Virus record (IMG/VR): IMGVR_UViG_3300036712_000031
Span: 1-24,710 of that record
Reading direction: 5' to 3' (one strand)
Length of the DNA stretch: 24,710 bases
Source of the DNA: a virus
Positions 15,346 through 21,857 of this stretch are shown here, in pieces. Made by a program: the position numbers and the translations under genes. Below the pieces are notes generated by a model. That model was not told the DNA's origin. It did not search any database and was given only the letters and a program-made list of their open reading frames with translations. How positions within the stretch are numbered: the stretch's first letter is position 1; the number at the start of each line of letters is the position of its first letter.

Positions 15346-15613
15346 CTTTTTTTTTCTCCTTAACGTGAAATTGTCTATTTATCGTAAGAAATAATTCTTT
15401 TTTTAAAAAATTATTAAATTCTTCGATTAAATTTTTGTCACATCTATAACAAACCATGAATTCAACTTGTGAAAGGTTTTTTGTGATTTCTTCTGGTTTT
15501 TTTCTTAAATTAGATTCTAATGTATAATTATCAAATGAATAATATAAAATTCTTATTAACAATTGATCTTTTTTGAATTCTTTTTCACATATATCACAAA
15601 AGTATTTAATCAT
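15338..15613 (-). CDS. Small four-cysteine zinc-ribbon-like protein (91 aa)
   Basis: Two CxxC pairs separated by about 45 residues (C6/C9 in YFCDICEKEF and C55/C58 in MVCYRCDKNL) suggest a zinc ribbon. The rest is a charged helix (NLIEEFNNFLKKE) and a Lys-rich tail. The ATG at 15613 is chosen over an upstream in-frame GTG at 15628 because GAGGG precedes the ATG by 8 nt and the GTG has no site. It sits in the islet between terminase and portal and overlaps the DUF5662 gene. No specific function is recognised. Confidence 0.65.
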   Translation of the reverse strand: MIKYFCDICEKEFKKDQLLIRILYYSFDNYTLESNLRKKPEEITKNLSQVEFMVCYRCDKNLIEEFNNFLKKELFLTINRQFHVKEKKKDD

Positions 15614-15657
15614 CTTCTTTTCCCTCACTTTTTAAATAAAATATGTCAACTATTTTT

Positions 15658-16047
15658 TTAATTTCCATTTTTATTCTCACTTTCATTTATTTCAAAACAT
15701 TTTAAAATAGATTTATATTTTGCTTCTCTTCTTAATTCTTTAATTTTATTTTTTAATTCTTTATCATCATATTTTCTTATATATGATTGCAATAATTGTC
15801 TTTTTGCAGTTAAATAATAATCAAAAAAATCTATCTCATTTTGATAAAAAAATTCTTCTAATAACCCGAATAAAAATTCATTAGGAATTATAATTTTTAA
15901 ACCACAATTATTTATACTTAATCCATAATCAGGGTAAAAAGTAATATTGTTATAATATTCATAAACTGGTAAAAAATCTGAAATAAAATTATTCCAAGTT
16001 TTTGAATAATTTTGTGTAATTTTTTCAATCAATTTTTCTGTATTCAT
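15658..16047 (-). CDS. Hypothetical protein (129 aa)
   Basis: No family is recognised. The N-terminal half contains aromatic-rich strands (YEYYNNITFYPDYGLS, NNCGLKIIIP) and the C-terminal half two helices, the second basic (KELKNKIKELRREAKYKSI). AAAGGG 7 nt upstream of the ATG makes it a convincing gene. It lies in the small-gene islet, 26 nt after the HTH-candidate gene. The sequence is markedly AT-rich even for this window. Confidence 0.62.
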   Translation of the reverse strand: MNTEKLIEKITQNYSKTWNNFISDFLPVYEYYNNITFYPDYGLSINNCGLKIIIPNEFLFGLLEEFFYQNEIDFFDYYLTAKRQLLQSYIRKYDDKELKNKIKELRREAKYKSILKCFEINESENKNGN

Positions 16048-16073
16048 TTAATTACCCTTTATAAATTTAAAAT

Positions 16074-16457
16074 TTATTCTAAATATGACAATTCATTAAC
16101 TAATTTTATCATAATTTCAATTAATCTTTTAAAAGACATATTTCCTTTTTTTGTATAATATTTTGATAATCCCGCCCTAGTCATTCCCAGGATTTCTATA
16201 ATTTTTTTTTTGTCTGGGTAATGATCAATTACAAAAATAAAATCATCATAAAGAATTTCATATAAAGCATGGGCGTTAAGAATATCATTTATAATCATCG
16301 CTTTATATTCACTGAATAATTTCTGTATTTCAATTCGTGATGATATTTCCGCAGTCGATTGATTTTTTTTGATTTTTTTGATATCTTTTAAAAATTGATA
16401 AATCACTTCTATTTTTTGTTTGACTAAATCTCTATTCATTAAATTATTTGAGTTCAA
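16074..16457 (-). CDS. Hypothetical protein with a C-terminal HTH-like segment (127 aa)
   Basis: Residues about 83-105 (KKIIEILGMTRAGLSKYYT) look like a helix-turn-helix followed by an amphipathic helix (FKRLIEIMIKLVNEL), as in small DNA-binding regulators. The N-terminal 75 residues are helical. It uses a TTG start at 16457: AAAGGA lies 6 nt upstream of TTG, whereas the internal ATG at 16439 has no site. It begins just after the stop of the upstream gene. It might bind the palindrome in this unit's promoter, but that is inference and the HTH call is tentative. Confidence 0.58.
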   Translation of the reverse strand: MNSNNLMNRDLVKQKIEVIYQFLKDIKKIKKNQSTAEISSRIEIQKLFSEYKAMIINDILNAHALYEILYDDFIFVIDHYPDKKKIIEILGMTRAGLSKYYTKKGNMSFKRLIEIMIKLVNELSYLE

Positions 16458-16459
16458 TA

Positions 16460-16768
16460 TTATTCCTTTAGATTATTTCTTAAATTATCAATAACTTTTT
16501 TTGCTGCTCCTGCCCCATTATCTCGGTCATAAAGTCGCGGATCTAAAAAATTGTTACTTAAATCTACTTTCATTACTCGACCATAAATATAACCAAAATC
16601 TAAATTATTTTCTCCATGTTCATTTATTATTTGTTCAGCTTCAGATTTATACATTTCTTCATTTTTAAAATGAAGAAATCCTAATCCTAATGTAATAGAA
16701 TTATTATAAAGGGCTCTTAATACTTCCGCTTTATTTAAATTTGTAATATCAATCATATATTCAGACAT
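16460..16768 (-). CDS. Conserved small phage protein, 'D-x-x-x-x-x-V-L-x-x-L-Y-N' type (102 aa)
   Basis: A widely distributed phage protein of unknown function, recognisable by ITNLNKAEVLRALYNNS, then LGLGFLHF, the EAEQIINEHG helix and the C-terminal FGYIYGRVMKVDLSN and LYDRDNGAGAA. The GR-x-M-K-V-D and YDRDNG phrases are the conserved ones. These proteins may bind a ligand or ADP-ribose-like compound, but that is not established. The ATG at 16768 is preferred over the upstream TTG at 16783 because AAGGA lies 7 nt before it. It overlaps the upstream gene by 8 nt. Confidence 0.72.
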   Translation of the reverse strand: MSEYMIDITNLNKAEVLRALYNNSITLGLGFLHFKNEEMYKSEAEQIINEHGENNLDFGYIYGRVMKVDLSNNFLDPRLYDRDNGAGAAKKVIDNLRNNLKE

Positions 16769-17285
16769 ATTTTTTTCCTTCAATCTTTTTTTCCTTAATT
16801 CTTTTTTTCCTTAATTCTTTTAATTTTTCTTTTTTTTTATTTTTTATTTCTTCAATCTCTTTTAATATCTCTTCATTTCTTATCTCAAAAGGTGTTTTAT
16901 CAAACCTTTTTTCCATATCAAACATTTTATTTGTCATATTTATTGCTCTAACAAAACTAATTATTCTTACATTATTATTATATACTTTTCTTAATCTATT
17001 TATTTTTTTTGTTTCTTCATATACATACATCCTCGATTCTCTAGCCCTTTTATTTTTTAACTCCTTTTTTTCAACTTCTTTTTTTTCTATCTCTATTTTT
17101 CTATCAAGATATTTTTCATGCTCTATTTGTCTAGCATAATAATCATTTTCGACATCTTCTAAATCATCTTCAGGATCCCATCTTGTACAGGGAGGCTCAA
17201 TTGGTGCTCCTCCATAACATTTCATTCCGGTGCATTCTTCAGATAAAAAACAATCTTCACATCCGTTCATTTCATTAACTTTCAA
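16761..17285 (-). CDS. Cys-rich N-terminal motif plus coiled coil (174 aa), TTG start
   Basis: The N-terminus has a cluster of five cysteines (C9, C12, C18, C23, C33; CEDCFLSEECTGMKCYGG and PPCTRW), likely a zinc-binding motif seen in small phage proteins. It is followed by an acidic stretch (DPEDDLEDVE), a long charged coiled coil and a very Lys-rich C-terminus (KKEKLKELRKKRIKEKK). The TTG at 17285 overlaps the TGA of the 21-aa leader (TTGA) and is preceded by AAGGA with 8 nt spacing. The internal ATG at 17270 has no such site. Function unknown; DNA or RNA binding through the basic tail is plausible. Confidence 0.65.
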   Translation of the reverse strand: MKVNEMNGCEDCFLSEECTGMKCYGGAPIEPPCTRWDPEDDLEDVENDYYARQIEHEKYLDRKIEIEKKEVEKKELKNKRARESRMYVYEETKKINRLRKVYNNNVRIISFVRAINMTNKMFDMEKRFDKTPFEIRNEEILKEIEEIKNKKKEKLKELRKKRIKEKKIEGKKYV

Positions 17286-17347
17286 TTTAATTTTCCTTTT
17301 ATTCTTTCTTCTAATATTTCACAGGCTTTTATTTTTGTCGCTTCCAT
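17282..17347 (-). CDS. 21-aa leader ORF at the head of the islet operon
   Basis: Translated on the minus strand from an ATG at 17347 with AAGGGG 6 nt upstream, it reads MEATKIKACEILEERIKGKL plus N. It stops at a TGA that overlaps the TTG of the 174-aa gene by 4 nt. It begins about 20 nt after the promoter's -10, so it is the first thing translated. It may be a real micro-protein or a coupling leader that makes initiation at the TTG efficient. Confidence 0.5.
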   Translation of the reverse strand: MEATKIKACEILEERIKGKLN

Positions 17348-17367
17348 AGCTTACCCCTTTTTATTTT

Positions 17368-17396
17368 ATTATAACATATGTTAACTTTTTAGTAAA
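17368..17396 (-). promoter_or_regulatory. Promoter of the small-gene/portal unit, with embedded palindrome
   Basis: On the minus strand TTTACT (17391-17396, four of six matches) and a perfect TATAAT (17368-17373) are 17 bp apart. A perfect 12-bp palindrome TAACATATGTTA (17372-17383) occupies the spacer and overlaps the -10, which is where a repressor would block RNA polymerase. The promoter follows directly after the terL terminator. Confidence 0.65.
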
Positions 17397-17403
17397 CAAA
17401 AAT

Positions 17404-17440
17404 AAAAAAAATCCTGTTTTATTGACAATAAAACAGGATT
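17404..17440 (-). terminator. Rho-independent terminator after the large terminase gene
   Basis: A perfect 14-bp stem, AATCCTGTTTTATT with AATAAAACAGGATT (17410-17423 and 17427-17440), has a 3-nt loop. On the minus strand it is followed by a run of T's (17404-17410), and a shorter T run on the other side could make it partly bidirectional. It ends the TerS/TerL transcription unit. Confidence 0.85.
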
Positions 17441-17476
17441 TTAAGTGAGTGATGAAATATACAATTACTAAATTAT

Positions 17477-19075
17477 TTATCTCTTTGACATTAATAATAA
17501 TTTTCTTGCTATAATTACGTATACCAATGAATGAAAAAAATGATCTTGCTTATGGCCTTCCATCCAGATAAACCGGCCTTCTTTTGTTGGATCATTTTTA
17601 TTTTCTTTAAATACTCTGACAGGAGCAGTCACTTGAGAAATAAACGCTTTATTATTTTTAGCATTTTCCGGTAATATAATATTTTCCAGTTGGAGCCCCT
17701 CTTTTACTGCATCCATTGAAGTTGTCCTGTCTGTTTTATATATTCGACTTTTATCATCAATAGAATCCTTTTCATTATCGGTTAAATAATCACAGGACCA
17801 TATTTGATTTAATCTTGCTTTTAATCTTCTAACCATTCTATATTCAGGCCTGGAATCAATTACCATTACTTTTATATTATAGCATTTAAATAGATCTAAA
17901 ATTTGTTCTTCTGAAGTTAGCTCTAAAATAGCAGTTATCATTAAACTATTTTGATACTCTTCAGCAATTATGACATTTAGTATCGATCCCACGTCAACAC
18001 CAACAAAACAAGGATTTTTTGAAAATGATTTTTCTTTATAATGCCTGATGCAATCATTGATAATATCTTCCGTAATTTTTGCGCCTTTTCCAATATAAGC
18101 AAGTCCCAGATCACCATTATAAAATCGCTGCATTATTGTAGGATTGATAAGTCCTTTTTCAAATCTTTCTACAATTTCTTTTATTGTCGTGTTAGCTGAG
18201 AATAGTTTGTTGATATAACGGCCTGAAATATCAATTTCTTTTTCTTTTACCCATTCCCCATCTTTGAATCTATGAACCGGCCGTCCGCATTTTTCATTGC
18301 TGCATATTAAATTTATGTCTTTCTCAGAACCTATTTCATAATTAGGGTCCCTGATTATGAAATCATTTTCATCAACTTGTCTGACAATATTTTCAAAAAA
18401 ATCAGGAGTAAACCAATGCCCGCAAATATCGCATTTTATAAACCAATGTTTTTTGTCAGAAAGATTATATTCGTAGTCAATTCCAAAATCGGGGATTGTT
18501 GGATTACCGACTTTTCTAGTATATCTATACTCAGAGTTAGAAAGTCTTTCATAACCCATCTGAATATTTTCTTGATTACACTCGTCTAATTCATCAATAA
18601 TATAAACATCGGCAGGAAATTCCGTAAATCCTGCCGATGAATTTGAACCAACAAAAGCAATAGTCCCCTTCCCCAAATCTTTTAAAAACATAGAATCTAT
18701 TTTTTTTCGTTCATCTAATAGCCTGGTTTTCCTTTCCAATTCTTTATAGTACAGAGTATTAGAAATTGATTTATCCATTCTATTTCTAACAAATCTACTT
18801 ACTAATTTATCTGTAGGTAAAACATAAAAGACTGATAATCCTTTAATTGCAAATGCTAAAGCTTCAATATTATTTTTTTCCGTAACTCCTGCCTGGGTAC
18901 TTTTTTTATCTACCTGGTGCGGGCTCTCATCTAAATATATTGCTTTTTGAAAAGGATTTTTTGTAAAGTCTAATTTTTTATTTTTATGGGTCCGGTGATG
19001 TTTGAGAGCTAACCATAATTTAAAATTGTTTTGCTTTAATAAGATATCAAATTTTATATAATCTGTTTCATTCAT
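17477..19075 (-). CDS. terL: Large terminase subunit, lambda GpA-like (532 aa)
   Basis: Packaging motor ATPase and nuclease. The ATPase has a Walker-A-like KKSTQAGVTEKN (residues 57-68) and Walker B VYIIDELDE (157-165), with a coupling-type segment FVGSNSSAGF just before. Between the domains a zinc-binding insertion carries C215/C218 and C258/C263, a feature of the GpA group. The RuvC-like nuclease follows with GVDVG (D361), VIDSRPEY (D407) and C-terminal DHFFHSLVY (D511) as candidate metal ligands. Its length is slightly short for GpA proteins (about 600 aa). The ATG overlaps the TerS stop by 8 nt. A strong terminator follows, and unusually the portal is not the next gene. Confidence 0.9.
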   Translation of the reverse strand: MNETDYIKFDILLKQNNFKLWLALKHHRTHKNKKLDFTKNPFQKAIYLDESPHQVDKKSTQAGVTEKNNIEALAFAIKGLSVFYVLPTDKLVSRFVRNRMDKSISNTLYYKELERKTRLLDERKKIDSMFLKDLGKGTIAFVGSNSSAGFTEFPADVYIIDELDECNQENIQMGYERLSNSEYRYTRKVGNPTIPDFGIDYEYNLSDKKHWFIKCDICGHWFTPDFFENIVRQVDENDFIIRDPNYEIGSEKDINLICSNEKCGRPVHRFKDGEWVKEKEIDISGRYINKLFSANTTIKEIVERFEKGLINPTIMQRFYNGDLGLAYIGKGAKITEDIINDCIRHYKEKSFSKNPCFVGVDVGSILNVIIAEEYQNSLMITAILELTSEEQILDLFKCYNIKVMVIDSRPEYRMVRRLKARLNQIWSCDYLTDNEKDSIDDKSRIYKTDRTTSMDAVKEGLQLENIILPENAKNNKAFISQVTAPVRVFKENKNDPTKEGRFIWMEGHKQDHFFHSLVYVIIARKLLLMSKR

Positions 19076-19610
19076 TTATTTGACTATTTTCATTTTCTTC
19101 TTTATATGATTTATTTTTGGGATTTAAAAATAACCCAATTTGTTTTTTATAATCTTCTTTCTCTTCTTTTGATATTTCAATGTCAAAATTATTAACATCT
19201 AATTTTCCGGTAAGATTACTTTCAATAACATTTCTTTGCTGGTAATTATCTCGGTCATGATTAGTGATCAAAAATATAGCTGCAGTATCACTATGTATCA
19301 TTTTTGTTCGCTCTTCTACTATTTCTAAATCCCCTTTTTCATTCGCTCGCTTTATGGTCTCTATATATTCATATCCAATGGCCCTCTTATGTAACGCATT
19401 AACACATTGAATAGCAGAATTCTTTTTCCATTCGGCTCTAGCTTCTTTATATTGATCTGAAAACTCCAATTTAAATCTCGGACTTTTTTCATTTGTCCAG
19501 TCAAAAAATGTTGCTGGAGCTATACCAGCTGTTTCACAAGCATTGTTTATTGCTGATCCGTTCCTTATGGCTTCAATAATGGTATCTTCAATGTTTTTAT
19601 CATATGGCAT
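19068..19610 (-). CDS. Small terminase subunit (180 aa)
   Basis: DNA-recognition subunit of the packaging terminase. Residues about 11-45 form an HTH of the TerS type (IIEAIRNGSAINNACETAG, then TFFDWTN, the recognition helix with a conserved W). They are followed by a central helical oligomerisation region (ARAEWKKNSAIQCVNALHK) and a strand-rich segment with GDLEIVEERTKMI. The C-terminal acidic tail (SKEEKEDYKKQI) would contact TerL. It overlaps the terL start and has AGGA 9 nt upstream of its ATG. The assignment rests on the HTH pattern plus the adjacent terL. Confidence 0.82.
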   Translation of the reverse strand: MPYDKNIEDTIIEAIRNGSAINNACETAGIAPATFFDWTNEKSPRFKLEFSDQYKEARAEWKKNSAIQCVNALHKRAIGYEYIETIKRANEKGDLEIVEERTKMIHSDTAAIFLITNHDRDNYQQRNVIESNLTGKLDVNNFDIEISKEEKEDYKKQIGLFLNPKNKSYKEENENSQINE

Positions 19611-19646
19611 TTTAATTGTCCTATATTATAGTATAACCCATATTTT

Positions 19647-20126
19647 TTACTTTTTATTTTTTCCTAATAAAACATCAAATTTTGATAATCTCAATTTTTC
19701 ATAACTTTTTATATTAAAAGTTTGATCTAATTTATTTATTTTAATAAGTTTTTTATCTTTAAAAGTAAAATTATAAACAATAACAGAAAGATTATTTACT
19801 TTTTTTATTTTAAATAAAAAATTATAAATAAATTTTAATTTAAAAAGAATTAATAAATAATTATCTACCTCATATATTCTTAATGATTTTATATACTTTA
19901 AGATTATTCTTAAAACTTTGTAATCTGTCTCGGTTAATAAATCTTTTGATATCTTCAAAACTCCAATTTTAGCCGGAAATTTAATTTTTAATGGCTGCCT
20001 ATTGATACAATATGTAAAGAATTCAAAGTCATATTTTATTCCTACTATAGAATAATCTAAACTTTCTGGTATTAAATTATCATTTCCTGAATGAGCTGTT
20101 AATGCTTTTATTAATTCATTTTTCAT
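19647..20126 (-). CDS. Hypothetical protein (159 aa)
   Basis: No family is recognised. The sequence is Lys/Ile/Leu/Phe-rich, with alternating hydrophobic segments (YLLILFKLKFIYNFLFKIKK) that might be strands rather than membrane spans because lysines interrupt them. The N-terminal 30 residues (IKALTAHSGNDNLIPESLDYS) are a separate turn-rich lead. It overlaps the 249-aa gene by 11 nt and lies 36 nt upstream of TerS. The gene is among the most AT-rich here, so amino-acid composition says little. It may be a recent acquisition or a fast-evolving accessory protein. Confidence 0.6.
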   Translation of the reverse strand: MKNELIKALTAHSGNDNLIPESLDYSIVGIKYDFEFFTYCINRQPLKIKFPAKIGVLKISKDLLTETDYKVLRIILKYIKSLRIYEVDNYLLILFKLKFIYNFLFKIKKVNNLSVIVYNFTFKDKKLIKINKLDQTFNIKSYEKLRLSKFDVLLGKNKK

Positions 20127-20865
20127 TTTTTATCTCAGTTATTACTCTCGGTTCCGCATCAATATCAATATGATTCCCAGGAACAAAAGTTAATGCCTCG
20201 GCTATTGAATAAGTAAAATCTGCATTTCGTTGCTGCGTTGTTACCTGGACAATGCATCCCCCCTGAACATTGCAAACTTTTGTCGATTTCATCCAGCCCT
20301 CTTTTTTTGAAGAGGCTTTGCAAAGAAGTCTAAAGGTATCACCATCGCCGTAAACTTCTAAATCATCAATATTTTTTTTAGCTCCATTTATATCTGAGAT
20401 ATTTAATGATTTTTCGTTTATTTCTTTTTCTTTATTCTCTTTTTTATCAATTGAGTTTTTTATAATTGCATCTGATGATAAATTACCCAGTAATACCTCT
20501 TCTATTATAAAATTATCAATTCTTCTCCATTGTGGATTGTAAAAAGTTTTACTGTCAAGTCCCAGATTGATATCAAAAATAACTAAATCAAATGTTACTG
20601 GAGCAGAAAAAATTCCATCTTTTCTTCTATCATATCTTTCTATCAAAATAAAATCTAAAACTTTGATTTCTTTTTGCTTACAAATTTCATTTGCTAAATA
20701 TTCGCATGAATTTGTAATACTTGGTCCGGTATTCTCTTCTAGTTCAGTAGCTATACAAAGCATTTTATTGTCTTTAGTTTTTTTCAAAAAAATACCGCAT
20801 TTTACTAATAAACTATTATTTGCCCTATATTCAAATACAAAATCAATTAAATTATCTTCAATCAT
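20116..20865 (-). CDS. Two-part conserved phage protein (249 aa)
   Basis: Residues about 1-125 form an alpha/beta domain (NNSLLVKCGIFLKKTKDNK, ATELEENTGPSIT, CEYLANEICKQ, FILIERYDRR). This resembles a small conserved phage domain that may bind nucleotides or proteins. After a Lys/Glu/Ile-rich linker (130-165), residues about 170-240 match a separate conserved phage domain with DGDTFRLLCKASSKKEGWMK, then STKVCNVQGGCIVQVTTQQ and IAEALTFVPG. I know the second pattern from small proteins encoded near terminases, function unknown. The two parts may be a fusion of proteins that occur separately. The ATG starts 1 nt after the stop of the 55-aa gene. Confidence 0.65.
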   Translation of the reverse strand: MIEDNLIDFVFEYRANNSLLVKCGIFLKKTKDNKMLCIATELEENTGPSITNSCEYLANEICKQKEIKVLDFILIERYDRRKDGIFSAPVTFDLVIFDINLGLDSKTFYNPQWRRIDNFIIEEVLLGNLSSDAIIKNSIDKKENKEKEINEKSLNISDINGAKKNIDDLEVYGDGDTFRLLCKASSKKEGWMKSTKVCNVQGGCIVQVTTQQRNADFTYSIAEALTFVPGNHIDIDAEPRVITEIKNEK

Positions 20866-20866
20866 A

Positions 20867-21034
20867 TTATTTATCCTGTTCTATTTTTTTATTATATAAA
20901 ATATTTATTGTTTGTAATTCCTGGATTTTATTTATTATTTCATTATATGCCTGGTCTGTATCAACATATGTCATATTTGGTAATAAATTAAAAAAAATAT
21001 TTATTATCATTTCTTCATGATTTAATTTATGCAT
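20867..21034 (-). CDS. Small protein (55 aa)
   Basis: Found by reading the gap. The ATG at 21034 lies 2 nt after the stop of the 72-aa gene and the frame is open for 55 codons. The TAA is separated by one base from the ATG of the 249-aa gene, so it is positioned for re-initiation. The product starts MHKLNHEEMIINIFFNLLP and continues with a helix (YNEIINKIQELQTINILY). Only a weak GGGA precedes the ATG. No function is recognised. Confidence 0.55.
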   Translation of the reverse strand: MHKLNHEEMIINIFFNLLPNMTYVDTDQAYNEIINKIQELQTINILYNKKIEQDK

Positions 21035-21036
21035 TT

Positions 21037-21255
21037 TTAATTTTCCCAGACAATTTTTCTTTTACGCAATTTTTTCCCATTTTGAAAATCAATTAGATCA
21101 GAATGGAGCAAAGAAAGATCATTTATAATTTCAATTGGAATTTCTTTATCAAAATCAATTTCATTATTTATTAAATAATCTATAATTAATTTTATTTTAA
21201 TTAAAGAATTATAATTTTCATTTTTTGCTATTGTTATTGATATTCTATCTTGCAT
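21037..21255 (-). CDS. Small protein (72 aa) downstream of a branched terminator
   Basis: Unrecognised. The protein is mostly helical, with a hydrophobic first half (SLIKIKLIIDYLINNEI) and a basic C-terminus (NGKKLRKRKIVWEN). The ATG at 21255 is preferred to an upstream in-frame start at 21288. AAGGGA precedes 21255 by 7 nt, and the upstream part would be encoded by the terminator stem. It therefore begins 21 nt after the poly-T of the hairpin at 21277-21342. Confidence 0.58.
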   Translation of the reverse strand: MQDRISITIAKNENYNSLIKIKLIIDYLINNEIDFDKEIPIEIINDLSLLHSDLIDFQNGKKLRKRKIVWEN

Positions 21256-21276
21256 TTTTAATCCCTTTATTAAACA

Positions 21277-21342
21277 AAAAAAAGACAAAGACAGGTTTTA
21301 CCCTGCATGGTTGACATTTAACATGCCACTTTGTCTTTTTTT
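21277..21342 (-). terminator. Branched (three-way-junction) terminator-like structure
   Basis: Outer arms (AAAAAAAGACAAAG, 21277-21290, pairing with CTTTGTCTTTTTTT, 21329-21342) form a perfect 14-bp stem. Inside are two small hairpins, CAGG/CCTG (about 21292-21304) and GCATG/CATGC (about 21305-21326). On the minus strand the outer stem runs into TTTTTTTT. The 5' arm encodes the C-terminus of the 101-aa gene (LKKDKVAC). It looks like a terminator, or an element needing antitermination. Confidence 0.6.
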
Positions 21343-21623
21343 AATAATTTAAGTTTTTTTTCTAGGTGATATTCACATAAGCTATTTCGCGCGTTAAATG
21401 GATAATAATTATCAATTACTACCGCATTTTTTTCGCATTCACTGCATTTAATAATTTGTAGACCTTTTTCTATCGCTTCAGTAAGTTTATATCTATCCCA
21501 GGTATTTGTATTGTTTCCAGAAATATCCGGTATTATATTTGATCTTTTATTATCATACATGCATTTTACAAAACACAGATTTTTTTCCTTTAAAAATATA
21601 GGCATTATTAAAAATTCTTTCAT
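21318..21623 (-). CDS. Zinc-ribbon-like protein (101 aa)
   Basis: Contains CSEC at 60-63 and LCEYHLE (C83, H86), spaced like a C-C/C-H zinc ribbon, with strands between. The N-terminus (MPIFLKEKNLCFVKCMYD) has two more cysteines. The C-terminus is Lys-rich (KKLKLLKKDKVAC), and its last codons are part of the terminator stem. AAAAGGA precedes the ATG by 7 nt. It follows the RHH gene in the same unit. The role is unknown, but a DNA- or RNA-contacting metal protein is plausible. Confidence 0.6.
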   Translation of the reverse strand: MKEFLIMPIFLKEKNLCFVKCMYDNKRSNIIPDISGNNTNTWDRYKLTEAIEKGLQIIKCSECEKNAVVIDNYYPFNARNSLCEYHLEKKLKLLKKDKVAC

Positions 21624-21634
21624 TTTTAATCCTT

Positions 21635-21802
21635 TTATTTTAAAAAATTTTTAATCTTTTCTGAATCCATGACTAATTGTCTGGTAGCTGCACTTAATGA
21701 AATATAATTTTCTTCTGAAAACTTTTTAATTAAATTAAAGACTTCCGGCGGTAAAGTTATTGTTACGCTTTTATATTTGTCTTCTTTTAGTTTTTTTCTC
21801 AT
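21635..21802 (-). CDS. Ribbon-helix-helix (CopG/Arc-type) regulator (55 aa)
   Basis: A missed small gene, found by reading the minus strand. The product starts MRKKLKEDKYKSVTITLP, followed by residues 18-46 with LPPEVFNLIKKFSEEN, then SLSAATRQLVMDS. This is the beta-strand (KSVTITLP), helix and helix of the RHH fold, near the standard 45-60 residue size. AAAGG lies 5 nt upstream of the ATG. It is the first gene after a promoter that carries a perfect 10-bp inverted repeat over its -35 and -10, so autorepression is likely. Its targets could also include other phage promoters. Confidence in the fold is good; the regulatory role is inference. Confidence 0.78.
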   Translation of the reverse strand: MRKKLKEDKYKSVTITLPPEVFNLIKKFSEENYISLSAATRQLVMDSEKIKNFLK

Positions 21803-21825
21803 AATGACCTTTAATTAACAGTATA

Positions 21826-21854
21826 AATAATTATATATCTTTTTTATAATTATT
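21826..21854. repeat. Perfect 10-bp inverted repeat over the RHH promoter
   Basis: Arms AATAATTATA (21826-21835) and TATAATTATT (21845-21854) are exact reverse complements separated by 9 bp, with centres 19 bp apart, close to two helical turns. They overlap the -10 (21830-21835) and the -35 (21852-21857) of the promoter, so they are placed as an operator. AT-rich DNA makes chance repeats commoner, hence moderate confidence. Confidence 0.55.
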
Positions 21855-21857
21855 CAA
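21830..21857 (-). promoter_or_regulatory. Sigma70-type promoter of the RHH/terminase unit
   Basis: On the minus strand TTGAAT (21852-21857) and a perfect TATAAT (21830-21835) are separated by 16 bp. The predicted start is near 21823, leaving about 20 nt of leader before the RHH ATG at 21802. It lies immediately after the M23 peptidase stop codon. Confidence 0.62.

Noticed and set aside
15644-15649. Perfect TTGACA on the minus strand
   Set aside because: No -10 hexamer at proper spacing downstream.
19625-19630. TATAAT before the TerS gene as a promoter
   Set aside because: No -35 element at 16-18 bp spacing; likely chance in AT-rich DNA.
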